Source of the DNA: JANQQZ01 sp039187315
GTDB taxonomy: Bacteria; Planctomycetota; Phycisphaerae; Phycisphaerales; UBA1924
Assembly (NCBI GenBank): GCA_039187315.1
Contig: JBCCZQ010000001.1
Coordinates: 1-64,000 of the forward strand
Direction of reading: 5' to 3'
Length of the DNA stretch: 64,000 nucleotides
Shown here: in pieces, positions 26,162-33,504 of the stretch
Layout of the letters: every line of letters begins with the position of its first letter
Numbering within the stretch: position 1 is the stretch's first letter
The notes under the pieces: model-generated
What the model was told of the DNA's origin: nothing
Databases searched by the model: none
The model's input: the letters and a program-made list of their open reading frames with translations, nothing else
Made by a program: the position numbers and the translations under genes

Positions 26162-26974
26162 TCAGCGGTCGTTTACAGAGTCTTCATCGAACTCGACCGG
26201 GACAGCGGCCTGCTTGTCCGCGCCCTGAATCGGCAGCGTGACGTGCTGGATCACGCCGCCCAGGATCGCCGGCACCAGCAGCGGCTGGCCCGCGGGCAGG
26301 TCGGCATCCATCGGCTGAACGAGATCCCGAACCGGGCCGCCCCTGGCGAAGTCGAACTGGCGGTACGCCTGCCGGCAAGGCCCGGGCGTCGGGCCGTCGC
26401 ACCCCTCGGCGAGCGCGGCGACCAGGCCGAGCGCGGTGGCTAGGCGCTCGTCATCGGCTGCGGTCTCGGCGTCTGGGCGCACGAACACCGCGGGGCAACC
26501 GGCAAACAGCGGCACGCCGGGCGTCGGCACGAACAGGTCGCCCGCGAAGCCGATCGACTCGAGCGCCTCGAGCAGCTCAGCCGGGTGCGGAAAGACCGCA
26601 CGTTCCTGGGCAACCGCCCACTCGAACCCGGCCGAGGCCGCCAACGCCAGCGCCGCGCGGGCGTCCTCGATCAGCTCGACCAATCCCTCCGGCAGGGGCT
26701 CACCTGCCCAGAGCTGATTGATGACCCCAGCGTGCTCCCGGATGGCCATCTCAGCACGGTCGAGCCCCAGGGCGTGCTCGTCGGCCGGCAGCTCGTGGAT
26801 CTCACCGAGCGCGTGCGTCACCGCCTGGATCGTCACGATCGAGGGCACCGCGCGCTTGAAACGGCCGCCCTCGCCGTCGTCAGGAAAGGCCGCAGCGCTC
26901 TTCGCAAACTCGGTCCAGGCGCCGAGCAGCGCGGCCCAGGTGACCAGTCGGTCGACATCGCTTGGCGGTTTCAC
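26162..26974 (-). CDS. Conserved hypothetical protein
   Basis: A 270-residue protein with no domain I recognise. The long upstream extension of the frame (to 27079) overlaps the nrdJ terminator and reads as Pro/Arg-rich noise, so I place the start at GTG 26974 ('VKPPSDVDRLVTWAALLGAW'). The protein is mostly helical. The first half contains 'DRLVTWAALLGAWTEFAKSA', and a later part holds an alpha/beta segment ('FAGDLFVPTPGVPLFAGCPA'). It has no signal peptide. It lies downstream of nrdJ in the same orientation, beyond its terminator. Confidence 0.6.
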   Translation of the reverse strand: MKPPSDVDRLVTWAALLGAWTEFAKSAAAFPDDGEGGRFKRAVPSIVTIQAVTHALGEIHELPADEHALGLDRAEMAIREHAGVINQLWAGEPLPEGLVELIEDARAALALAASAGFEWAVAQERAVFPHPAELLEALESIGFAGDLFVPTPGVPLFAGCPAVFVRPDAETAADDERLATALGLVAALAEGCDGPTPGPCRQAYRQFDFARGGPVRDLVQPMDADLPAGQPLLVPAILGGVIQHVTLPIQGADKQAAVPVEFDEDSVNDR

Positions 26975-27002
26975 AGCGGATCGTAGTGCGCGGCCTCCGG
27001 GC

Positions 27003-27042
27003 AAAAAATGACCCCCGGGCAACGGTGGACTGCCCGGGGGTC
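27003..27042 (-). terminator. Strong rho-independent terminator of nrdJ
   Basis: A perfect 12-bp GC-rich stem (27010-27021 with 27031-27042, nine-base loop) is followed on the minus strand by ATTTTTT (27003-27009). It lies 85 bases after the nrdJ stop codon. Confidence 0.85.
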
Positions 27043-27127
27043 GAGGAGTGGGCCGCGTGCGAGACGATGGGCATTGCACCCATCGGACGCGACCCTGGTG
27101 GTGGGTCGTGGTTGCCGCCAGCGGCGG

Positions 27128-30100
27128 TCAGCTACAACCGAGGCTGTTGCCGCAGTTCATGCACTTGTAGCAGTGGCCGTTACGGACGGTGATCGTGCCG
27201 CAGACATCACACGGCGGCGCGTCTCCCATGTTGGCACTCATGGCGGCCGAGAGGGCCGATTCCTGCGCGTCGAGCACCGGCTCGGTCATCGTTGCCGCGC
27301 CCGAAGCCGAATCCGTGGGCCTGGCATCGACCGCCGAGGAGTCGGCGATGATCGGCTCGGTCTTCGCCGGGACGATCCGCTCGGCGCCGCCCTCGTTGAC
27401 GAGCCCGAGCGTCGGCGTGCCGTCCTGGGACGGCGACGGGTTCGAGTCGATGCCGATGCGGGCGATCGGCCCGCGGTCTGCTTCCGTGTGCGATGTCTTC
27501 CAACGAGCGTCTCCATCGGTCTTCGTTGTCAGCCTGCCGCCGGTCTTGGCGGCCGTGCCGGCGTGACGTGGGGACGCGTCCGTGCGTTCCGCGGTCTTCT
27601 CTGCGGTGCGGTCGGGGTTGCTGCCGGTCGTAGCGGTCACGGCCCCGCGGTTGGGCAGGTTCGCCTCGCGGTAGCCAGGTATGAACTGCATGCCGAGCCA
27701 GCGGAAGATGTAGTCGACCAGGCTCTTGGCGAACGGGATGTCGCTGTTGGCCGTCATGCCCGCCGGCTCGAACCGCTGGTGCGTGAACTTGTTGACCAGC
27801 GAGGGCACCGGCACGCCGTACTGCAGCGCCACCGAGACCGCGGTTCCGAGCGAGTCCATCAGCCCGCCGATCGTCGAACCCTCCTTGGCCATCGTGATGA
27901 ACAGCTCACCGGGCATGCCGTCCTCGTAGAGGCCGACGGTCAGGTAACCCTCGTGACCGGCGACGTTGAACTTGTGCGTCATCGACTGCCGCGTGTCGGG
28001 CAAGCGGCGACGCATCGGGCGGTGGATGACCTTGACGCGCTCGGCCTCGGCCTTGCCGCCCTCGCCCCCGGCGATCGCGCCCGCCATCTCGGCCACCGCG
28101 CCCGCGACCTCCTCGCGGGCCTCGTCCATGGCGTCGACGTCCTCATCCTCCTCGATGTCGACGTCGCTCTTGTTCGAGAGCGGCTGGCTGAGCTTGCAGC
28201 CGTCGCGGTACAGCGCGTTGGCCTTGATCCCGAGCTCCCAGCTCAGGCGGTAGCACTCCTTGATGTCGTCGACCGAAGCCTCGTTGGGCAGGTTGATCGT
28301 CTTGCTGATCGCGCCGGAGATAAACGGCTGGGCCGCGGCCATCATCAGGATGTGCCCCTCGGGGCGGATGAACCGCGTGCCGGTCGGGCCGCACTTGTTG
28401 GCGCAGTCGAAGACGGGCAGGTGGGCCTCGTCGAAGCCGGGCGCGCCCTCGATCGTCTGCGAGCCGCAGACGAGCCGGTTCAGCTCGCCGATCTGCTTCG
28501 CTGTCAGACCGAACGCCCGGAGCAGGTTGAACGAAGGGTCGGCCTTGGCGGCGTCCGGATCGATGCCGGCGGCCTTGAGCGCCTCGTCGCCGATGCTCCA
28601 GGCGCTGAACGCGAAGCTGAGCTCGAACACGCCCGGCAGCGCCGCCTCGATCGCCTTGAGCGTATCGGGCGTCAGACCCTTGCGCATCAGCCATTCCGCG
28701 AGCGTCTCGCCGTCCTCGATACCGTCGGCGTCCTCGGGCATAGGCACCGCGAGGTTGAGCGTGCCGAGGATCGAGGTCGTGATGAGCGTGATCTGCTCGT
28801 CGCTGTAGCCGAGCGTGCGGAGCGCCGGCTCGAGCGAGTCGTTGGCGATCTTGAAGTACCCGCCGCCAGCAAGCTTCTTGAACTTGACGAGCGCGAAGTC
28901 GGGCTCGACGCCGGTCGTGTCGCAGTCCATGAGCAGGCCGATCGTGCCGGTCGGCGCGATGACCGTCACCTGCGCGTTGCGGTAGCCGTAATCCTCACCG
29001 AAGGCCAGCGCCTCGTCCCACGCCTCGGTCGCGCGCTTGAGCAGGGTCGCGCCATCGGCGAGGCGGAGCCTGCCGCCCGTGACGAGCTCGTGATCGATCG
29101 GAACGGGCCGGGTGCGCAGAGCCTCCCACTCGCTGGCGTCGCGGTCGACGCCGTGCGCCGCCCGGCGGTGGTTGCGGATCACGCGGAGCATGCTGTCCTT
29201 GTCGTCGGCGTAGCCCGCGAACGGGCCGTGCTCCTTGGCGAGCAGCGCGCTCTGACGGTAGCTGCGACCCGTCAGGATCGAGGTCAGCATGGCGCAGATC
29301 GACCGCCCTTCGTCCGAGTCGTACGGGATGCCCGCCTGCATCAGCATCGCGCCCAGGTTCGCGTAGCCGAGCCCCAGCGTGCGGTAGCGGTAGCTCAGCT
29401 CGGCGATCTCCTTGCTCGGGAACGCCGCCATGAGCACGCTGATCTCGAGGACAACCGTCCACAGGTCGGTCGCGTGCTCGTACCGCTCGACGTCGAAGCT
29501 GCCCGACTCGGCGTCGAAGAACTTCAGTACGTTCAGCGATGCGAGGTTGCACGCCGTGTTGTCGAGGAACATGTACTCGCTGCACGGGTTGCTGGCGTTG
29601 ATCCGGCCGGCGCTCGGGCATGTGTGCCACGCGTTGATCGTGCTGTCGTACTGCACGCCCGGGTCGGCGCACCGCCACGCGGCGTAGCTGATGTCGTCCC
29701 ACAGCACGTTCGCGTCCAGCGTCTTGCCTTCGCTCCCATCCGTCCGGTTGAAGGTCTGCCACTTGCCGCCGTCGTCCACCGCGTCGAAGAAGCTGTCCGG
29801 AATCCGCACAGAGTTGTTGCTGTTCTGGCCCGAAACCGTCTGGTAGCTCTCGCCGTTGAAGTCGTAGTCGAGCGTCAGACCCAGCCGATCGGCCGTCTCC
29901 TTGATGCTCTCATCGTGCTCCTTGAGCGTCTTGAGGCCCTCGACGAGCGCCGCGACCTTGACCTCCTCGCGCACCTTCCAGTTCACGAAGGCGTCGATGT
30001 CGGGGTGGTCCATGTCGAGGCAGACCATCTTGGCCGCGCGCCGGGTCGTCCCGCCGCTCTTGATCGCGCCCGCCGCCCGGTCGCCGATCTTCAGCCACGA

Positions 30101-30844
30101 CATCAGCCCGCTGCTCTTGCCGCCGCCCGACAGCGGTTCGTTCTCGGCCCGCAGGTTCGAGAAGTTCGTGCCCGTGCCCGAGCCGTACTTGAACAGCCGC
30201 GCTTCACGAACCCACAGGTCCATGATCCCGCCGTCCTCGACCAGCGAGTCGTCCACGCTCTGGATGAAGCAGGCGTGCGGCTGCGGGTGCGAGTACGCAT
30301 CGTCCGCCAGCGACACCTCGCCCGTCTTCGGGTCCGCGACGTAGTGCCCCTGCGCCGGGCCCGTGATGCCGTAGGCGAAGTGCAGCCCCGTGTTGAACCA
30401 CTGCGGCGAGTTCGGCGCCGCCATCTGGTGGATCATCATGTAGCACAGCTCGTCGTAGAACGCCTGGGCGTCCTCGGCCGAGTCGAAGTAGCCGTGCCGC
30501 TCGCCCCACTGCCGCCAGCACCCAGCCAGGCGGTGGATCACCTGCTTGGCCGACCGCTCCGGGCCCGTGACGACCCGGCCGTCGTCGTCGCGCAGCCACC
30601 CCTGCGAGCGGATCGCCGCCACCACGTCGTGGCCCGGCAGCGTCTGCGGCACGCCCGCCTTGCGGAAGTACTTGCTCACCATGATGTCCGTCGCGAGCTG
30701 CGACCAGCTCGACGGCACCTCCGCGTCGCCCATCTCGAAGACGACCGACCCGTCCGGGTTCGAGATCTTGCTGGCCCGCTTCGTCCACTCGGCGGTGGCG
30801 AAGACATCCTGGCCCTGGGTTGTGAACTTCCGTGTAATTTTCAT
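27128..30844 (-). CDS. nrdJ: Vitamin B12-dependent (class II) ribonucleoside-diphosphate reductase
   Basis: A 1,238-residue adenosylcobalamin-dependent ribonucleotide reductase that makes deoxyribonucleotides with or without oxygen. It has the early 'WSQLATDIMVSKYFRKAGVP', the active-site region 'PNSPQWFNTGLHFAYGI...' and 'PHACFIQSVDDSLVEDGGI'. 'CSEYMFLDNTACNLASLN' contains the N-x-C motif, and the barrel ends with 'APTGTIGLLMDCDTTGVEPD'. The C-terminal tail is long and low-complexity, then ends in two CxxC pairs ('CDVCGTITVRNGHCYKCMNC') that act as a redox relay or zinc site. ATG 30844 follows a weaker TTG. The gene is last in a dcd-X-immA-nrdJ run; no B12 riboswitch fits in the 41-base gap. 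Confidence 0.95.
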   Translation of the reverse strand: MKITRKFTTQGQDVFATAEWTKRASKISNPDGSVVFEMGDAEVPSSWSQLATDIMVSKYFRKAGVPQTLPGHDVVAAIRSQGWLRDDDGRVVTGPERSAKQVIHRLAGCWRQWGERHGYFDSAEDAQAFYDELCYMMIHQMAAPNSPQWFNTGLHFAYGITGPAQGHYVADPKTGEVSLADDAYSHPQPHACFIQSVDDSLVEDGGIMDLWVREARLFKYGSGTGTNFSNLRAENEPLSGGGKSSGLMSWLKIGDRAAGAIKSGGTTRRAAKMVCLDMDHPDIDAFVNWKVREEVKVAALVEGLKTLKEHDESIKETADRLGLTLDYDFNGESYQTVSGQNSNNSVRIPDSFFDAVDDGGKWQTFNRTDGSEGKTLDANVLWDDISYAAWRCADPGVQYDSTINAWHTCPSAGRINASNPCSEYMFLDNTACNLASLNVLKFFDAESGSFDVERYEHATDLWTVVLEISVLMAAFPSKEIAELSYRYRTLGLGYANLGAMLMQAGIPYDSDEGRSICAMLTSILTGRSYRQSALLAKEHGPFAGYADDKDSMLRVIRNHRRAAHGVDRDASEWEALRTRPVPIDHELVTGGRLRLADGATLLKRATEAWDEALAFGEDYGYRNAQVTVIAPTGTIGLLMDCDTTGVEPDFALVKFKKLAGGGYFKIANDSLEPALRTLGYSDEQITLITTSILGTLNLAVPMPEDADGIEDGETLAEWLMRKGLTPDTLKAIEAALPGVFELSFAFSAWSIGDEALKAAGIDPDAAKADPSFNLLRAFGLTAKQIGELNRLVCGSQTIEGAPGFDEAHLPVFDCANKCGPTGTRFIRPEGHILMMAAAQPFISGAISKTINLPNEASVDDIKECYRLSWELGIKANALYRDGCKLSQPLSNKSDVDIEEDEDVDAMDEAREEVAGAVAEMAGAIAGGEGGKAEAERVKVIHRPMRRRLPDTRQSMTHKFNVAGHEGYLTVGLYEDGMPGELFITMAKEGSTIGGLMDSLGTAVSVALQYGVPVPSLVNKFTHQRFEPAGMTANSDIPFAKSLVDYIFRWLGMQFIPGYREANLPNRGAVTATTGSNPDRTAEKTAERTDASPRHAGTAAKTGGRLTTKTDGDARWKTSHTEADRGPIARIGIDSNPSPSQDGTPTLGLVNEGGAERIVPAKTEPIIADSSAVDARPTDSASGAATMTEPVLDAQESALSAAMSANMGDAPPCDVCGTITVRNGHCYKCMNCGNSLGCS

Positions 30845-30885
30845 CAATTGGTTCCGAGACTTTCAGGGAATGTCAAATGCATCGC

Positions 30886-31710
30886 TCAAGCTGCTGCCGA
30901 AACACCAGTCGCCAACACCAAGCAGTTACGATTCGAAACAGGCTTTACGTCAACGAATAGCTCTCGCCTCGTGTTGAATTGGCGTAGCCAATGCACACCA
31001 TGGAAGCCCGATCGATTTCCGTGCTGCGCGAAAGCGACGATCTCTGGAGCAGCAAGCCTTGCAGCCGAGAGATCTTTGAGGTGACGTCGGTACATGGTCT
31101 GGTTGTGCAACAGGCTTTGATCGACGTCAAGTACGAAGCGACATAGCACGCAAGCCAAATCGCAATCAACGACCTCGCAGTAGCGGCGCATCGTTGCAGT
31201 AATGCTCGTCCTGAACTGCTGTGCAAGGCGACCAACAAGACCAATGCCAAAAGGTTGACCTTCTGCAGCGGCACAGAACTGCTGACGAGGCATCAGCAAC
31301 TCTGCTGCCAAAGCATCACACAAACGCTCCTCGCCATCGGCCCCAACGGAAAGAAACAAGCTTCGTGTTTCAAACCGCCGACTAGCAGGAACGAGTTGGT
31401 GAAGCAAAGCATGACCTAACTCATGAGCCATCGTAAATCGACGTCTCGCATCACTCGCCCAACGATTGAGATACATGACGTAATGCTTGTCATCAATCGG
31501 GTCCAACGCGCCGTCCTCGGCCATCTCGCTGTCGAAGATTTCGATCACTCCAAGATCACCTGCAACCTTGCGAAGCTCATATCCTCGTTCAGTGAGGTGA
31601 TCGCCACATCGCCGCTCGACAAATGCAGTGATCGCATCGTCCAAAAGTGGCTCACCAGTTTCCCTGAACATCTTTTCTGCAAACTCAGTCTTTGATGCAG
31701 ATTCCAACAT
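30886..31710 (-). CDS. ImmA/IrrE-family zinc metallo-endopeptidase
   Basis: A 274-residue protein. ATG 31710 is chosen because GGGAGG lies six bases before it. The core motif 'FTMAHELGHALLHQL' gives the HExxH zinc site with the Ala-Leu-Leu-His continuation typical of ImmA/IrrE/HigA-linked peptidases. The preceding helix starts 'FAEKMFRETGEPLLDDAITA', and a conserved 'ALAAELLMPRQQF' follows, as in the family. Members cleave repressors to induce mobile elements, or control stress responses. GC content and codon use are lower than in flanking dcd and nrdJ, indicating transfer. It lies 29 bases after the unknown 110-aa gene and 41 bases before nrdJ. Confidence 0.85.
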   Translation of the reverse strand: MLESASKTEFAEKMFRETGEPLLDDAITAFVERRCGDHLTERGYELRKVAGDLGVIEIFDSEMAEDGALDPIDDKHYVMYLNRWASDARRRFTMAHELGHALLHQLVPASRRFETRSLFLSVGADGEERLCDALAAELLMPRQQFCAAAEGQPFGIGLVGRLAQQFRTSITATMRRYCEVVDCDLACVLCRFVLDVDQSLLHNQTMYRRHLKDLSAARLAAPEIVAFAQHGNRSGFHGVHWLRQFNTRRELFVDVKPVSNRNCLVLATGVSAAA

Positions 31711-31739
31711 CACAACCCTCCCGATTGCTGGAACCAATA

Positions 31740-32072
31740 TCAACTGAACAGACCAGGATCACACGATTCGCGGCGAGCGCGATCAAGGAGGCCCTTGAGC
31801 ATCTGTTCGGACAACCACCCGCCCCGCTGAGGGCGAGCCGCCCGATCCACTCTGTGGATCTGGCCGCGATCTCGGTTAGCAGCCTTGATCGTCTCGGCTT
31901 GCCGCGTAACGGCGGTTGTGAACTGATACGCACCCTGATCCCGGCAAAAGTCTTGGATCAGGCGATGTTCCTCGGAAGTCAAGATACTTGGATCGATCCG
32001 TACTCGGTGAATGCGAGGTTCACCATCATCGGCTTCGCCAAATCGTGGTGTAAAATTCTTGTTGTCATTCAT
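31740..32072 (-). CDS. Unknown 110-residue protein paired with the ImmA-type peptidase
   Basis: The ATG at 32072 has a strong AGGAGGA ribosome site nine bases upstream, so translation is likely. The protein is charged and has no membrane segment. A first part ('EPRIHRVRIDPSILTSEEHR') leads into 'FTTAVTRQAETIKAANRDRG' and an Arg-rich stretch. I see no helix-turn-helix of the XRE type that normally accompanies ImmA. It begins 23 bases after the dcd stop and ends 29 bases before the peptidase start, so the two are one transcription unit. It may be the substrate or partner of the peptidase; this is inference. Confidence 0.6.
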   Translation of the reverse strand: MNDNKNFTPRFGEADDGEPRIHRVRIDPSILTSEEHRLIQDFCRDQGAYQFTTAVTRQAETIKAANRDRGQIHRVDRAARPQRGGWLSEQMLKGLLDRARRESCDPGLFS

Positions 32073-32095
32073 TCTTGTGGTCCTCCTGACCCTAA

Positions 32096-32704
32096 TTAGT
32101 CGACGCGGGGCAGCGTCAGCCCCGCCTGGTCCTGGTACTTGCCCGCCTTGTCGGCGTAGCTGGTCTCGCAGACCTGCTCGCCGCGGAGGAAGATCAGCTG
32201 CGCGACGCCCTCGTCGGCGTAGACGCGGGCCGGCAGCGGGGTCGTGTTGCTGATCTCGAGCGTCACCTTGCCGCGCCACTCCGGCTCGAGCGGCGTGACG
32301 TTGACGATCAGCCCGCAGCGGGCGTATGTGCTCTTGCCGACGCAGATGACCAGCACATCGCGCGGCACGGAGATCGTCTCGACGGTCTCGCAGAGCGCAA
32401 AACTGTTCGGCGGGATGATGACGTAGCGCGACTCGTTGCCGTTGTCGTCGACGTCGAGCCCGCCGTAGCCCGGCTTGGAGACGTCGACATCGACCATCAT
32501 GTCGTCGCTGAAGCGCTTGGGATCGACGACGGCGACCTCGCCCGAGCGGGGCGTGGGCGTGAAGATCTTGAAGTGCGGGCCGACGCGGACGTCGTACCCG
32601 TAGCTCGAGACGCCGAACGAGATCTTGCCGGCCCGCTTCCTTGCGGGCTCGAACGGCTTGATCTCGACCAGGTCGCGGATCTGTGTGTCACAGAGCACAG
32701 CCAT
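32096..32704 (-). CDS. dcd: dCTP deaminase
   Basis: A 202-residue dCTP deaminase, which converts dCTP to dUTP (or dUMP) for thymidylate synthesis. It contains the family segments 'SFGVSSYGYDVRVGPHFKIF', 'PPNSFALCETVETISVPRDV', 'GKSTYARCGLIVNVTPLEPE' (with the catalytic Glu) and 'VYADEGVAQLIFLRGE'. The ATG at 32704 begins the conserved N-terminus and has GGGAG eight bases upstream; the longer open frame to 33208 is not coding-like. It is the first gene of the run leading to nrdJ, which fits a dNTP-supply unit. Confidence 0.92.
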   Translation of the reverse strand: MAVLCDTQIRDLVEIKPFEPARKRAGKISFGVSSYGYDVRVGPHFKIFTPTPRSGEVAVVDPKRFSDDMMVDVDVSKPGYGGLDVDDNGNESRYVIIPPNSFALCETVETISVPRDVLVICVGKSTYARCGLIVNVTPLEPEWRGKVTLEISNTTPLPARVYADEGVAQLIFLRGEQVCETSYADKAGKYQDQAGLTLPRVD

Positions 32705-33504
32705 GCGCACCGCTCTCCCGAAAACCGGACCGAACGAACGCGGCCGGTTGGCGGCTCCGCCGCCGATGTTCTGAAGGTGCCGGCTCCACCAGCCGACGCC
32801 CCCGCTCCTCCCTGCCGAGCCGATCCGCCGGCCCGATCCACCACCGTCCCTGCTTCCGCCCCAGCGGGCCGCTGGGATCAGCGAATACCCAATCAAACAT
32901 CGTACACGCACCTTTATATGCGAGTCGTACGATGTACGGGTGTGTGAGATCCTTTTCACGCTCCGCAGCGTCCTGCTGCGGCCCCTGACTCCGTGCTTCA
33001 GACGCGTCCGTTGCGTCTCGGGCAAGCACTCTACCACTACCCATCGTGTCGAGGAGGCTTGCGAGATACAAAATGTCGTGTCTCGCTGTCGTATGGTGGT
33101 GGAAATCGGCGCAACCATCTGCAAATCAAGAGGTTGTGTCTGATGAGAATTTTTGCGGATGCCACGACATGTTGTAGGATCAGTCGATCTGCACTCTGTA
33201 AACCCCAAGATTCTGTTGATGATCTGTCAGTTTCATGGTCTTGATATACCCGATCTTGGTGGTACGTCGCTGCTTAGCAGAAGAAGTGTATATGTGATAG
33301 GTTTTTGATTGGTTTTTGCACCCCGATGCCTCTGATTCGCGGCGAACCAGGGCCCGGCAGCATGGAACTCACGGACATTCGAGAACGGAACGCCCGTAGC
33401 CGCGTCCTAGAGTCGGATGGGCCCCCCGGCGGAAGACGCCAGCGGATGAACTGCGGCGGGGACGGCGATCCCCGAGCAGAGACCGCCACGGAGCACGAAG
33501 ACCT
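32705..33504. other. 800-base gene-poor, AT-richer intergenic region
   Basis: This gap lies between the divergent dcd and FlgI-like genes and is visibly richer in A/T from about 32880 to 33330. It contains a 9-base palindrome (see separate entry). A near-perfect inverted repeat, GCGAGATAC (33061-33069) with GTGTCTCGC (33078-33086), also lies in it. The 13-mer AGGTTGTGTCTGA at 33131-33143 matches the outer arm of the hairpin repeat at 17822-17834. The weak frames at 32688-32900 (minus) and 33362-33508 (plus, ATGA overlap with the next gene) lack convincing coding signals. I see no RNA gene. Together with the ImmA pair it may be remnant foreign DNA. Confidence 0.5.
32897..32935. promoter_or_regulatory. 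Perfect 9-bp palindrome upstream of dcd
   Basis: ACATCGTAC (32897-32905) is repeated inverted as GTACGATGT (32927-32935), about 195 bases before the dcd start. The 21-base spacer contains TATAAA on the minus strand, which could be part of a -10 element. This arrangement suits a regulator site or a looped promoter for the dcd-nrdJ run. The regulator is unknown. Confidence 0.4.

Noticed and set aside
27008..31084. 1,358-codon open frame on the plus strand
   Set aside because: It is antisense to nrdJ; its composition (Val/Arg/Leu-rich, no motifs) is that of a shadow frame in high-GC DNA.
32688..32900. 70-codon minus-strand frame upstream of dcd, with ATG inside the palindrome
   Set aside because: No ribosome site; overlaps the dcd start out of frame; the second half is Arg-rich noise.
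32960..33060. tRNA-like D-arm pattern on the minus strand
   Set aside because: No T-arm TTCNA, no acceptor stem and no anticodon stem can be paired; not a tRNA.
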